Notes: generated by a model from the letters alone, not told the origin. Counted from the stretch's first letter, positions 1 to 9,346 are shown. The stretch: DNA of 30,398 bases from an uncultured Clostridia bacterium (GCA_944350065.1 CALVOD010000005.1:1-30398), one strand, 5' to 3'. A program made the numbers and translations.

Positions 1-26
1 AACAAATCGATTATTGACTGTTCCAT
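1..26 (-). CDS. 5' end of an unidentified gene, cut by the window edge
   Basis: Only the first eight codons are visible, reading M-E-Q-S-I-I-D-L on the minus strand from an ATG at 26. An AAGGAG ribosome binding site lies at 35-30, but only 3 nt from the ATG, which is closer than usual. A perfect consensus promoter lies about 50 bp upstream. The product cannot be identified from eight residues. The promoter is the stronger reason for believing a gene runs leftwards here. The exact start codon is less certain, because a start further left, outside the window, cannot be excluded. Confidence 0.45.
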
Positions 27-71
27 AGGCTCCTTCTACATACAAACAAGCCTGCTTTCGCAAGCCTAATT

Positions 72-100
72 ATTATAGCAAGCGGTATTTTCGGTGTCAA
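72..100 (-). promoter_or_regulatory. Consensus sigma-A promoter for the left-edge gene
   Basis: On the minus strand TTGACA (100-95) and TATAAT (77-72) are both perfect matches, separated by exactly 17 bp. An A/T-rich stretch lies upstream (about 105-120), as in an UP element. The predicted transcription start is near 65, giving a leader of about 40 nt before the ATG at 26. The 12-mer AAACGCTTGACA around the -35 box recurs in the rpoB promoter. Confidence 0.85.
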
Positions 101-120
101 GCGTTTAGATATAATAAAAA

Positions 121-315
121 ATGTTAAGTTAATAAGAAATTCCGACATAAAAACGCAACCCGCCGAGAGCGCAAAAAGGCGTTAACTGCGGCTCGGAAAA
201 GGCTGCTGCGGAAAAAGAATACGTCGCCGCGTTACGGACGCGGAAGAAGCGCGGGCGCAATTGGTAAGCTCCTTCGCGGGACGGGGAAGAAACGCTTTTA
301 CGAATAGTAAATAGG
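121..315. other. Intergenic region with no recognised feature
   Basis: This is the rest of the gap between the left-edge promoter and the recD2 promoter. It has no open frame with a credible start and ribosome binding site. It contains a few G/C-rich short inverted repeats, for example CCGCG/CGCGG near 222-242, but none is followed by a T run, so I do not call a terminator. It could be decayed coding sequence; nothing here supports a function. Confidence 0.5.
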
Positions 316-344
316 TTGCTTGCGTGTGGCGGGTATGGTATAAT
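316..344 (+). promoter_or_regulatory. Promoter of recD2, extended -10, predicted leaderless start
   Basis: TTGCTT (316-321, 3 of the first 3 -35 bases correct) and a perfect TATAAT (339-344) are 17 bp apart, and TGG directly before the -10 makes an extended -10. The recD2 ATG is at 352, only 7 nt after the -10 box. Transcription should therefore begin at or within a base of the start codon. No Shine-Dalgarno sequence is present. Confidence 0.75.
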
Positions 345-351
345 TTTTAAT

Positions 352-2562
352 ATGATTATCAGTGGGAGCGTTGAAACGGTAATATTCCGCTCGGAGGAGA
401 GCGGCTACACGGTGATGGAATTCCGCACGCCCGAGCGGCACGTCACCGTAGTCGGTTGTATGCCGGAAATACGCGAAGGCGAAATGCTCACCGTAAGCGG
501 GAAATGGGTGAACAATTCGAAATACGGCGAGCAGTTTCAGGCTGAAGAAATAACCTTCGAAGCGCCCGCCGACGAAGAAGGCATAGTCAATTATCTTGCG
601 AGCGGGCTGTTTTACGGTGTGGGCAGAGCCACGGCGGAAGCCATAGTGCGGCGTTTCGGGTTAAGAACTTTAGACGTGCTCGAGCACACGCCGCACAGAC
701 TCACCGAGGTAAGCGGAATAGGCAAGCTGCGCGCGGAGAGCATCGCCGAAAACTTCAAAGACAATTCCGCGATGCGTTCGGCGATACTGTTTTTGCAAAA
801 GCATTCGGTGCCGCTCACGCTCGCGATGAAAATATACAAGGCTTACGGCGAAAGCACCGAAACGGTAATAACCGAAAACCCCTACCGACTCGTACGCGAT
901 TTGGAAGGCGTAGGTTTCGTAACCGCGGACAAACTCGCGGACAGTCTCGGATACGACAAAAATTCCGATTTCCGCATTTCGGCGGGGATAATATACGCGC
1001 TACGCGACGCGGGAGGGCGTAACGGTCACACGGCGCTTCCGGAAAGCGCGCTTATACGCGAGAGCGCGGCAATGCTACGCAACAACGACGAGGAGCGTAT
1101 AGCCGCGCAGTTACCGAGGCTGGTACTCGAAGGGCAGCTTTTCGTAATGCGCACGGAGACGGAGGGCGAAACGGTGTCGTTCTATGCGCTTCCCACCGAA
1201 TACAATTCCGAAAAATCGATAGCGGCGAAGCTCGTACGGCTTTCGCGCGACCGCGGTAACGGCGCGTACGAGGATACCGCGGCAGAAACGGCGACTTACG
1301 AAAAGACGCACCGCATCACCCTCGACGAAAAGCAAAAGGAAGCCGTTCGCACCGCTCTGACGAGCGGCATATCGGTGATAACGGGCGGACCGGGCACGGG
1401 CAAGACCACGATAATAGAATGTCTTATGGAGCTTGCCGACGCGCGCAAAATGGAATGCGCCCTCTGCGCGCCGACCGGACGGGCGGCGAAAAGGCTTGCC
1501 GAAACGACCGGCAGAAACGCGCAGACGATACACCGCCTCATAGGAATGGATATTTCGTCGGGGAAACCCGTCTACCGCATGAACGAATCCAATCCCCTCT
1601 CGGCAGACCTCGTCGTCGTAGACGAGATAAGCATGGCGGACGTGTACATATTCAACGCCCTGCTCAAAGCGGTTCGACCTTCGGCGCGGATCGTACTCGT
1701 CGGAGACAAGGATCAGCTTCCGAGCGTATCGCCCGGGAACGTATTGGCGGACATAATAGCTTCGGGGATAGCCCCCGTAACTTACCTTACAGAAATTTAC
1801 CGTCAGGACGCCTCGAGCCTTATCGTAGTCAACGCCCATCTCATCAACGAAGGCAAGATGCCGATAATACGCAACAGCTCGAGGGATTTCTTCTTTGACA
1901 ATAAACAGGCTCCCGAAGACGTAGTTAGGGACGCCGTATCTCTCGTTACCGAGAGATTACCCAATTATTTCCGCATATCGCCCTCGGACATACAGGTACT
2001 CGCTCCGATGAAAAAAGGCGCCACGGGCGTTGAGCTGCTGAACGCGGAGCTGCAACGCGCATTGAATCCTGCGGGCAAAGAAGCGGTTATAGGCGGAGTG
2101 ACCTTCCGCGACGGCGACAAGGTGATGCACACCGTAAACAATTACGACCTCGCCTGGCGCAGAGGAACAGAGGAAGGCAAAGGGGTATTCAACGGCGACG
2201 TGGGTATCGTCAAGGATATAATCCGCGGGGAAATAGTGGTGGAATTCGACGACGGCAGGATCGTGGAATACGACCGCGCCTCACAGGAAGACCTCATGCT
2301 CGCATACGCGGTAAGCGTGCATAAAAGTCAGGGTTCGGAATTTCCCGCGGTGGTACTCGTGCTGGGAAGCGGCGGAGGAATGCTTTTCAACCGCAATCTT
2401 CTGTACACCGCCGTCACGCGGGCGAAAAACATAGTAGTCATAGTCGGCACCGAAGGCGCGCTCGCGCGAGCGGTCAAAAACAATTATACCGTGAAAAGGT
2501 ATACGTTACTTAAAGAACTTATATGCGCAACGTTAAGCAAAGCAGGTTTATTGGGTTTCTGA
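352..2562 (+). CDS. recD2: RecD2-type ATP-dependent DNA helicase
   Basis: This is a 736-residue superfamily 1B 5'-3' DNA helicase of the RecD2/TraA type, the kind found without RecBC and linked to DNA repair and recombination. Visible parts in order are an N-terminal OB-like region (about 1-75), helix-hairpin-helix repeats (about 80-200), Walker A GGPGTGKTT (about 345-353), Walker B DEISM (about 424), the GDKDQLPSV motif III (about 451) and the C-terminal VHKSQGSEF motif (about 656), followed by LLYTAVTRAK. Length fits the family. The start at 352 gives the family-typical beginning MIISGSVETVIF; an in-frame TTG at 316 lies inside the promoter and is rejected. No ribosome binding site precedes the ATG. 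It is first in an apparent recD2-comF-tsaD operon, and its 3' end overlaps comF by 40 bp. Confidence 0.95.
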   Translation: MIISGSVETVIFRSEESGYTVMEFRTPERHVTVVGCMPEIREGEMLTVSGKWVNNSKYGEQFQAEEITFEAPADEEGIVNYLASGLFYGVGRATAEAIVRRFGLRTLDVLEHTPHRLTEVSGIGKLRAESIAENFKDNSAMRSAILFLQKHSVPLTLAMKIYKAYGESTETVITENPYRLVRDLEGVGFVTADKLADSLGYDKNSDFRISAGIIYALRDAGGRNGHTALPESALIRESAAMLRNNDEERIAAQLPRLVLEGQLFVMRTETEGETVSFYALPTEYNSEKSIAAKLVRLSRDRGNGAYEDTAAETATYEKTHRITLDEKQKEAVRTALTSGISVITGGPGTGKTTIIECLMELADARKMECALCAPTGRAAKRLAETTGRNAQTIHRLIGMDISSGKPVYRMNESNPLSADLVVVDEISMADVYIFNALLKAVRPSARIVLVGDKDQLPSVSPGNVLADIIASGIAPVTYLTEIYRQDASSLIVVNAHLINEGKMPIIRNSSRDFFFDNKQAPEDVVRDAVSLVTERLPNYFRISPSDIQVLAPMKKGATGVELLNAELQRALNPAGKEAVIGGVTFRDGDKVMHTVNNYDLAWRRGTEEGKGVFNGDVGIVKDIIRGEIVVEFDDGRIVEYDRASQEDLMLAYAVSVHKSQGSEFPAVVLVLGSGGGMLFNRNLLYTAVTRAKNIVVIVGTEGALARAVKNNYTVKRYTLLKELICATLSKAGLLGF

Positions 2563-3272
2563 AAAGAGCGGAAGCCGCATTTTCTCGGATGATGCATCCC
2601 GAAGGGTACGTCTGTATCGGTTGCGGCAAGGAACTCAAGGAAGAATTCCACAGAAAATCGATATGCCCCGACTGCGAATCGGAGTTGACTTTCCGTACGG
2701 GGAAGCAGTGCGAAGTCTGCGGGAAATATATCGAAAGCGGCGTATTGTGCGCGGCTTGCTCGGAGCATCCTCCTCTTTTCGACAAAGCGTACGCGGTATT
2801 CGAATACGAAACGCTCACTAAAAAGCTCGTTATAGCGTACAAAGACGGCGAACGCCCGTGGCTTGCCGAATATATCGTAAACTATATGGCGGAGTACGCC
2901 GCGGCAATGGAGATAAACGCCGACATACTGTGTTACGTACCGTCGTCGGACGCAAGCATAAGGAAGCGCGGATTCGATCATGCCGCCAAACTCGCCAAAC
3001 TTTTCGCCGCCCGAACGGGCATTCCGCAGGTAAGCGTTTTAAAAAGAACAAAACAGCATAAGGATCAAACGAAACTTACCGCGGCGGAGCGGTTCGCGGA
3101 GGTGTCGGGCGCGTTCGCGCTGAATTCGGACTCCGCGGGCAAACTTGTCGAAGGTAAGCGGTGTCTGCTTATCGACGACGTGCTGACGACGGGCGCCACT
3201 GCTTCTGCGTGCGCGAAGCTGCTTAAAGACGCGGGCGCCGTCGCAGTGACCGTGCTTACCTTCGCCCGCTGA
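2523..3272 (+). CDS. comF: ComF family phosphoribosyltransferase-like protein
   Basis: This 249-residue protein matches the ComF/GntX family, a late competence factor that works with the ComFA helicase in DNA uptake in transformable Bacillota, although many carriers are not known to be competent. The N-terminus has eight cysteines arranged as CxxC pairs (C31/C34, C48/C51, C63/C66, C76/C79), consistent with zinc binding. The C-terminal half is a type I phosphoribosyltransferase fold with the PRPP loop LLIDDVLTTGAT (about 215-226). The start overlaps the recD2 3' end and has only a weak AAAGAA upstream, which suggests translational coupling. An ATG pair at 2589-2594 is a possible alternative start but is not better supported. 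tsaD follows after 14 bp. Confidence 0.9.
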   Translation: MRNVKQSRFIGFLKRAEAAFSRMMHPEGYVCIGCGKELKEEFHRKSICPDCESELTFRTGKQCEVCGKYIESGVLCAACSEHPPLFDKAYAVFEYETLTKKLVIAYKDGERPWLAEYIVNYMAEYAAAMEINADILCYVPSSDASIRKRGFDHAAKLAKLFAARTGIPQVSVLKRTKQHKDQTKLTAAERFAEVSGAFALNSDSAGKLVEGKRCLLIDDVLTTGATASACAKLLKDAGAVAVTVLTFAR

Positions 3273-3286
3273 AAAAGGAGAAATAT

Positions 3287-4336
3287 ATGGATTATTATTC
3301 CGAATGTCTCGAAAAACTCGACAAACTGCGCAACCGCGACGATTATACGGTGCTTGCTTTCGAAAGCAGTTGCGACGAAACGGCAGTCGCCGTGACGCGC
3401 GGAAGGAAGGTGCTTTCTTCCGTCATAAGTTCGCAAATAGAGATACACAAGCGTTTCGGCGGCGTGGTTCCGGAGATAGCTTCGCGCAACCATATTCTCG
3501 CAATCGGTAAAATCACGGACGAAGCGCTCGCGGAAGCGGGCATTACTCTCAAGGACGTGGACGTGGTGGCGGTGACGTACGGCGCGGGGCTTCTCGGAGC
3601 GTTGCTTGTGGGAGTAAGCTACGCAAAATCGCTCGCTTATTCGCTCGGGGTGCCGCTTATAGCCGTAAATCATATCAAAGGTCACATGGCGGCTAATTAC
3701 ATATCCGAGCCGGGGCTCGAGCCGCCTTATATATGCTTACTCGCAAGCGGCGGGCACACTTACGTACTCGAAGTAAACTCAATAGACGACTTGCGCGTGC
3801 TCGGGGAAACGCAGGACGACGCCGTGGGCGAAGCCTTCGACAAAGTTGCGCGCGTGCTGGGACTCCCCTACCCCGGCGGTCCCGAAATAGAAAAAAAGGC
3901 AAAGGAAGGCAAAGCTGTATACGCGCTTCCGCGCGCGTATAAAGGCGAAAAGCACCTCAATTTTTCGTACAGCGGACTTAAAACCGCAGTCATCAACCTC
4001 GTATCTAACGCCAAGGCGCGCCACGAGGAAATAAACGCCGCAGACCTTGCGGCGAGCTTCCAGAAAGAAGCGGTGGACGTGCTCGTGGATCACACCGTGG
4101 AAGCGGTGCGCCGCACGGGCATAAAGACGATAACGCTCGCGGGCGGCGTGGGCGCCAATACCGCGTTGCGCGAAAGTCTTACCGCTGCGGGCGAAGCCGT
4201 GGGCGCGCGGGTACTGCTTCCGCCCAAAAAACTTTGTACCGACAACGCCGCAATGATAGGCGTTTGCGCATACGAGGAAATTCGCGCGGGCGCGCTTCCG
4301 GCAAAACTCGATCTCGACGCCGATCCCGCGCTGTAG
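3287..4336 (+). CDS. tsaD: tRNA N6-threonylcarbamoyladenosine synthase subunit TsaD
   Basis: This 349-residue ASKHA-fold protein transfers the threonylcarbamoyl group from TC-AMP to A37 of ANN-decoding tRNAs, together with TsaB and TsaE. The hallmark LAFESSCDETAVAV is at about residues 23-36. The metal-binding pair HIKGH is near residues 129-133, LLASGGHTY follows, and the late metal ligand DNAAMIG is near the C-terminus. It carries about 20 extra N-terminal residues compared with typical members (MDYYSECLEKL...). The ATG has a good AAAGGAG site, so I keep this start. It is the last gene of the recD2-comF-tsaD unit; tsaB and tsaE are not in the window. Confidence 0.96.
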   Translation: MDYYSECLEKLDKLRNRDDYTVLAFESSCDETAVAVTRGRKVLSSVISSQIEIHKRFGGVVPEIASRNHILAIGKITDEALAEAGITLKDVDVVAVTYGAGLLGALLVGVSYAKSLAYSLGVPLIAVNHIKGHMAANYISEPGLEPPYICLLASGGHTYVLEVNSIDDLRVLGETQDDAVGEAFDKVARVLGLPYPGGPEIEKKAKEGKAVYALPRAYKGEKHLNFSYSGLKTAVINLVSNAKARHEEINAADLAASFQKEAVDVLVDHTVEAVRRTGIKTITLAGGVGANTALRESLTAAGEAVGARVLLPPKKLCTDNAAMIGVCAYEEIRAGALPAKLDLDADPAL

Positions 4337-4410
4337 TCCGTTTTACGCCTTTAAGTTCAATCGCTTACTTCGTTTATTAAGGAGAAAAACACAAAACTCG
4401 TCCGTAATAT

Positions 4411-4441
4411 AAAAACGCGGCTTCCCGTTTTCGGGAAGCCG
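4411..4441 (-). terminator. Rho-independent terminator of rpoB-rpoC-metK
   Basis: A perfect 10-bp stem (CGGCTTCCCG / CGGGAAGCCG, 4418-4441) with a TTTT/AAAA loop. Read on the minus strand it is followed by CGTTTTTATATT. The tail on the plus side (AATTTGCG) is weaker, but the hairpin may also stop transcription coming from tsaD. Confidence 0.85.
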
Positions 4442-4478
4442 AATTTGCGTTTACGGTATGCTTTAATCGGATTTACTT

Positions 4479-5657
4479 TCAATTAAGCCCTGCCGCTTTT
4501 TTGAGCTCGTCCGCCTTGTCGGTCTTTTCCCAACTGTAGTCGGGCTTGCCGAAATGTCCGTACGCCGCGGTGTCCTCGTATATCGGGCGCTGAAGGTCGA
4601 GCGCGTCGATTATCGCTTTCGGACGGAAGTCGAAAACCTTCTTCACTATTTCCACCAGCTTGTCGTCGGAAATTTTGCCGGTGCCGAAGGTGTTGACCGC
4701 AACGGAGACGGGTTGCGCTTTGCCTATGGCGTACGCCACCTGTACTTCGCATTTCTTGGCGAGTCCCGCGGCAACGATATTTTTCGCGACGTATCTTACG
4801 TAATACGATGCGCTTCTGTCCACTTTCGTGGGATCTTTTCCGCTGAAGCAGCCGCCGCCGTGTCCGCATGCGCCGCCGTAGGTATCCACTATTATTTTCC
4901 TTCCGGTAAGTCCGGAATCGCCCGCAGGTCCGCCTACCACGAATCTTCCCGTAGGATTGATATAATACTTCGTGTCTTCGTTCACGAGTTCTGCGGGTAT
5001 AACTTTGTCGATGACTTCGCGCTTGACGTCGGCGCGCAGTTTCTCGATATCCACGTCGGGACTGTGCTGCGTAGAAACGACTACCGCTTTGACCGCGACG
5101 ACTTTGTCGTCGTCGTACTCAACGGTCACCTGCGCTTTGCCGTCGGGTCTTAAATAATCGAGGATACCCTCCTTCCTTACGTCCGCAAGCCTCTTGCACA
5201 GTTTGTGCGAAAGGTCGAGCGGCATGGGGAGATAGCTCTCCGTCTCGTCGGTAGCGTAACCGAACATCATTCCCTGATCGCCCGCGCCTATCGCGTCGTA
5301 TTCCGCTCCGCTCGCGCGGTGCTCGATACTGTTGTCCACGCCCATGGCGATATCGGGGGACTGCTCGTCTATAGCCACGTTGATGGCGCAGGATCTGTAA
5401 TCGAATCCGAGTTCGGGCTTGTCGTATCCTATTCTTTTGACCGTCTCGCGCACTATACCCGGTATGTCGGCGTATCCGTTATGTAAAGTTATTTCTCCCA
5501 TAACGAATACCTGCCCCGTCGTCGCGGTCGTCTCGCACGCCACGCGGCAGTTGGGGTCGAGTCTCAACATCGCGTCCAGTACCGCGTCGGATATCTGGTC
5601 GCAAACTTTATCGGGATGACCTTCGGTCACCGATTCCGAAGTAAAAAGTCTTTTCAT
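4479..5657 (-). CDS. metK: S-adenosylmethionine synthetase
   Basis: This 392-residue enzyme makes S-adenosylmethionine from methionine and ATP. The methionine adenosyltransferase signature is clear: FTSESVTEGHPDKVCDQISD at the N-terminus, GAGDQGMMFGYA (about 112-123) and GGGCFSGKDPTKVDRS (about 255-270), the glycine-rich phosphate loop. The ATG at 5657 has GGGAGG just upstream and gives the normal MKRLFTSES start; an in-frame ATG 39 nt earlier is rejected. It lies only 56 bp downstream of rpoC. No independent promoter or SAM riboswitch fits in the gap, which contains only one hairpin, so expression probably depends on rpoBC read-through. Confidence 0.97.
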   Translation of the reverse strand: MKRLFTSESVTEGHPDKVCDQISDAVLDAMLRLDPNCRVACETTATTGQVFVMGEITLHNGYADIPGIVRETVKRIGYDKPELGFDYRSCAINVAIDEQSPDIAMGVDNSIEHRASGAEYDAIGAGDQGMMFGYATDETESYLPMPLDLSHKLCKRLADVRKEGILDYLRPDGKAQVTVEYDDDKVVAVKAVVVSTQHSPDVDIEKLRADVKREVIDKVIPAELVNEDTKYYINPTGRFVVGGPAGDSGLTGRKIIVDTYGGACGHGGGCFSGKDPTKVDRSASYYVRYVAKNIVAAGLAKKCEVQVAYAIGKAQPVSVAVNTFGTGKISDDKLVEIVKKVFDFRPKAIIDALDLQRPIYEDTAAYGHFGKPDYSWEKTDKADELKKAAGLN

Positions 5658-5674
5658 CGTGCCTCCCGCGAATA

Positions 5675-5693
5675 CGGGGCGATCTCCGCCCCG
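5675..5693 (-). other. Hairpin between rpoC and metK
   Basis: CGGGGCG / CGCCCCG with a 5-nt loop makes a stable 7-bp stem directly upstream of the metK ribosome binding site. It has no T run on the minus strand, so it is not a standard terminator. It could mark a processing site or tune metK translation; this is inference. Confidence 0.5.
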
Positions 5694-5713
5694 CATCCGT
5701 TTTTATTATTATA

Positions 5714-8700
5714 TTATTCGGCGTCCGCGTCCGCAGTTTCCGTTCCGAGCAAATCGGAATCGTCGTAATCGTCGAGCAGTAACGGTTTTTCGTCCATTCC
5801 GCCGTCCGGTCCGTTGTCGTCCGCGGTGTTCTCGAGGGTGACGTTGCGGTAAAGTTTCATACCCGTTCCCGCGGGAATGAGCTTACCTATGATGACGTTT
5901 TCTTTAAGACCCACGAAACGGTCTACCTTGCTGCGGATAGCCGCGTCCACGAGCACTCTCGTCGTCTCCTGGAAGGACGCCGCCGAGAGGAAGGATTCGG
6001 TAGCGAGCGAGGACTTCGTGATACCGAGAAGTATGCGCTTCGCGCTCGCGGGGGTGCCGCCTTCTTCGAGTACGCGCTCGTTTTCTTCTTCCATCTTATT
6101 GAGATCCACCACCTCGTTGAGCAGGAAGTTTGTGTCGTTGGGCTCGGTTATCCTTACCTTGCGGAGCATCTGACGAACGATGACTTCGATGTGCTTGTCC
6201 TGAATGTTAACGCCGTTGCTACGGTAAGCGGACTGCACCTCGCGTATCATGGATTCCTGTACGCCCTGAACGCCCTTCGTCCTCAAAGTATCCTGCGGAT
6301 AAATGCTACCTGCCATGAACGGATCGCCCGCTTCTATCCTGTCGCCGGTCTTGACGAGCAGTTTCGCGGTGGACGGGATCTTGAATTCCGCTACGGAGTC
6401 GGCGTTGGTGACTTTGATGAGCTTCATCGCCGATTCCTTGATTTCCTCTACCGTAACCTGACCGCTGATGGTCGAAACGACGGCTTTACCTTTCGGGTCG
6501 CGAGCTTCGAAAAGCTCCTCGACTCTCGGAAGACCTTGAGTTATGTCGGCGTTGGTCGCTATACCGCCGGTATGGAATGTTCTCATCGTCAGCTGCGTTC
6601 CGGGTTCGCCTATCGACTGCGCCGCTATGATACCGACGGCTTCGCCGACTTTGACCTTTCTCCAGCTCGACATATTGGCGCCGTAGCACTTGGCGCATAT
6701 ACCCTGCTTCGCTTTGCAGGTGAGCACCGAACGGATCTTGACGGAAGTTATGCCTGCCTTCTCGATACGCGCCGCGTCGTCCTCGGAAATAAGGGTGTCC
6801 GCCTCGACGAGCACTTCGCCGGTTGCGGGATCGGTTATGGCGTCGATACTGAAGCGTCCTGCGATCCTCTCTTTAAGGGTTTCTATAATCGCACCTGCGG
6901 AATCCTTAACGGGGGTTACGGTGAATCCGCGGGTGTCGCCGCAATCTTCTTCCTTGACTATGACGTCGTGCGCCACGTCGACAAGCCTTCTCGTAAGATA
7001 ACCGGAGTCGGCGGTTTTAAGCGCGGTGTCCGCGCCGCCCTTTCTGGCGCCGTGCGAAGAAATGAAGTATTCCAAAACGCTCAGTCCTTCGCGGAAGGAG
7101 GATTTGACGGGGATCTCTATGACCTTACCGGTAGGATCGTTCATCAGTCCGCGCATACCGGAAAGCTGTTTGATCTGCTGCATCGAACCGCGGGCTCCCG
7201 AATCCGCCATCATCCATATAGGATTGAATTTGTCGAATTTCTTGAAGTTCTCCTCGAGGTTGTCCGCGACGTCCTTGGTGGCTTTCGCCCAGACGTTGAC
7301 GGTTTCTTCGTATCTTTCGTTCTCGGTCATCAAGCCGCGTTCGAAACGTCTCTCGATGGCGAGAACTTCTTTCTCGGCTTTGTCGAGGATCTCCTGCTTG
7401 CTGCCGGGAATCTGCATATCGAACACCGAAGTGGTGATTGCGCCGAGCGTGGAATACTTGAATCCGAGCGCTTTGATTTTGTCGAGCACCATCGATACCG
7501 CGGTGGCTCCCTGCTGTTTGAAGCACCTTTCGACGATCTGCGAAAGCTGTTTCTTGCCCACAAGGAAGTCTATTTCGAATTTCAAAGCGTCACGAGGCTC
7601 CTTCCTTTCGACGAATCCGAGCGTCTGCGGAATGGCTTCGTTGAAAATGATCTTGCCGGTGGTGATAGGCAGTATCTCTTTATAGACCATTCCGTCGATT
7701 TCCTTCTTCACGCGGACGTTGATACGCGCCTGAAGGTCGATATCGCCCACCTGATAAGCCATTTTCGCTTCGTCGGGAGAGGTGAAATATCTGCCTTCGC
7801 CTTTGGCGCCGGGCTTCTCCTGCGTGAGGTAGTAGGAACCGATAACCATATCCTGCGTAGGCGAAACGATAGGTTTACCGTCGCTGAGCTTGAGGATATT
7901 GTTGGTGGAAAGCATAAGGAATCTCGCTTCGACTTGCGCCGCTATCGAAAGCGGAACGTGCACGGGCATCTGGTCGCCGTCGAAGTCCGCGTTGAACGCC
8001 GAGCATACGAGCGGATGAAGTTTGATGGCTCTGCCTTCCACGAGCACGGGCTCGAAAGCCTGAATACCCAGTCTGTGAAGGGTAGGCGCGCGGTTCAGAA
8101 GCACGGGATGATCCTTGATGACGTCTTCGAGAATGTCCCATACCTGGGGCTTCACTCTCTCGACGGCACGTTTCGCGCTCTTGATATTCTGGCTGATACC
8201 CATTTCGACGAGCTTGCGGAACACGAAGGGCTTGAAAAGTTCGAGCGCCATTTCCTTAGGAAGACCGCACTGATAAAGTTTAAGCTCCGGTCCTACGACT
8301 ATAACGGAACGTCCGGAATAGTCCACGCGCTTACCGAGCAGGTTCTGACGGAAACGCCCTTGCTTACCGCGAAGCATGTCGGAAAGGGATTTCAGGTTTC
8401 TGTTCCCGGGCCCGGTCACGGCTTTGCCGTGCTTGCCGTTGTCGATAAGGGCGTCAACCGCTTCCTGAAGCATTCTCTTTTCGTTGCGGACGACGATGTC
8501 GGGAGCGCCCGATTCCATCATCTTCTTCAGACGGTTGTTCCTGTTGATGACTCTGCGGTAAAGGTCGTTCAGGTCGCTTGTTGCGAATCTGCCGCCGTCG
8601 AGCTGAACCATAGGACGAAGATCGGGAGGAATAACGGGAAGCACGTCGAGCACCATCCATTCGGGACGGTTGCCGGAAGTGCGGAAAGCCTCCACTATAT

Positions 8701-9334
8701 CCAGACGTTTAGCCGCTTTCTGCTGCTTGTTGCCGGTGGAATTGGCGACTATCTCTTTAAGCTCGGCGCTCTCCGCTTCGAGGTCTATCTCGCGAAGCAG
8801 AATTTTGAACGCTTCGGCGCCCATTCCCACTTTGAAAGCGTTGGGACCGTACTGCTCGAGCGCTTCGCGATATTCGTCGTCTTTGATGACCTGTTTCTTG
8901 TAGAATTGAGTTTCGCCCGGATCGAGCACCACGAACGCCGCGTAGTATATGACCTGCTCGACCTGCTTAGGACTCATATTGAGTATGGTGCTGATACGGC
9001 TCGGCACTCCGCGGAAATACCAAATGTGCGCCACGGGAGAAGCAAGCTCCACGTGTCCCATTCTTTCGCGACGGACTTTCGACTTGGTGACTTCAACGCC
9101 GCACTTGTCGCAGACGATACCTTTATAACGTACCCTCTTATACTTGCCGCAATGGCATTCGTAATCCTTCGTGGGCCCGAATATTTTCTCGCAGAAAAGA
9201 CCGTCCTTTTCGGGCTTCTGCGTTCTGTAGTTAATGGTTTCGGGTTTGGTGACCTCGCCGTGAGACCACTCTCTGATTTTCTCGGGAGAAGCGAGAGAAA
9301 TCTGCATTGCGTCGAAACTGTTGATCTCTATCAT
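5714..9334 (-). CDS. rpoC: DNA-directed RNA polymerase beta' subunit
   Basis: This 1206-residue subunit forms half of the RNA polymerase active site. Visible landmarks are the N-terminal zinc finger (CHCGKYKRVRY ... CDKCG, about 60-80), the catalytic Mg-binding NADFDGDQM (about 446-454), the second zinc site with GICAKCYG (about 873-880) and the trigger-loop segment LTMRTFHTGG (about 913-922). The last 35 residues are acidic (DDYDDSDLLGTETADADAE). The ATG is 12 bp after the rpoB stop; the AGGAGG site overlaps that stop, so the two are translationally coupled. The large open frame antiparallel to this gene is a shadow produced by codon bias. Confidence 0.98.
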   Translation of the reverse strand: MIEINSFDAMQISLASPEKIREWSHGEVTKPETINYRTQKPEKDGLFCEKIFGPTKDYECHCGKYKRVRYKGIVCDKCGVEVTKSKVRRERMGHVELASPVAHIWYFRGVPSRISTILNMSPKQVEQVIYYAAFVVLDPGETQFYKKQVIKDDEYREALEQYGPNAFKVGMGAEAFKILLREIDLEAESAELKEIVANSTGNKQQKAAKRLDIVEAFRTSGNRPEWMVLDVLPVIPPDLRPMVQLDGGRFATSDLNDLYRRVINRNNRLKKMMESGAPDIVVRNEKRMLQEAVDALIDNGKHGKAVTGPGNRNLKSLSDMLRGKQGRFRQNLLGKRVDYSGRSVIVVGPELKLYQCGLPKEMALELFKPFVFRKLVEMGISQNIKSAKRAVERVKPQVWDILEDVIKDHPVLLNRAPTLHRLGIQAFEPVLVEGRAIKLHPLVCSAFNADFDGDQMPVHVPLSIAAQVEARFLMLSTNNILKLSDGKPIVSPTQDMVIGSYYLTQEKPGAKGEGRYFTSPDEAKMAYQVGDIDLQARINVRVKKEIDGMVYKEILPITTGKIIFNEAIPQTLGFVERKEPRDALKFEIDFLVGKKQLSQIVERCFKQQGATAVSMVLDKIKALGFKYSTLGAITTSVFDMQIPGSKQEILDKAEKEVLAIERRFERGLMTENERYEETVNVWAKATKDVADNLEENFKKFDKFNPIWMMADSGARGSMQQIKQLSGMRGLMNDPTGKVIEIPVKSSFREGLSVLEYFISSHGARKGGADTALKTADSGYLTRRLVDVAHDVIVKEEDCGDTRGFTVTPVKDSAGAIIETLKERIAGRFSIDAITDPATGEVLVEADTLISEDDAARIEKAGITSVKIRSVLTCKAKQGICAKCYGANMSSWRKVKVGEAVGIIAAQSIGEPGTQLTMRTFHTGGIATNADITQGLPRVEELFEARDPKGKAVVSTISGQVTVEEIKESAMKLIKVTNADSVAEFKIPSTAKLLVKTGDRIEAGDPFMAGSIYPQDTLRTKGVQGVQESMIREVQSAYRSNGVNIQDKHIEVIVRQMLRKVRITEPNDTNFLLNEVVDLNKMEEENERVLEEGGTPASAKRILLGITKSSLATESFLSAASFQETTRVLVDAAIRSKVDRFVGLKENVIIGKLIPAGTGMKLYRNVTLENTADDNGPDGGMDEKPLLLDDYDDSDLLGTETADADAE

Positions 9335-9346
9335 CTTTGCTACCTC

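Noticed and set aside
4376..4405. An AAGGAG sequence after tsaD that looks like a ribosome binding site
   Set aside because: No ATG, GTG or TTG follows at a usable distance before the metK terminator, so no gene is called; it may be a relic.
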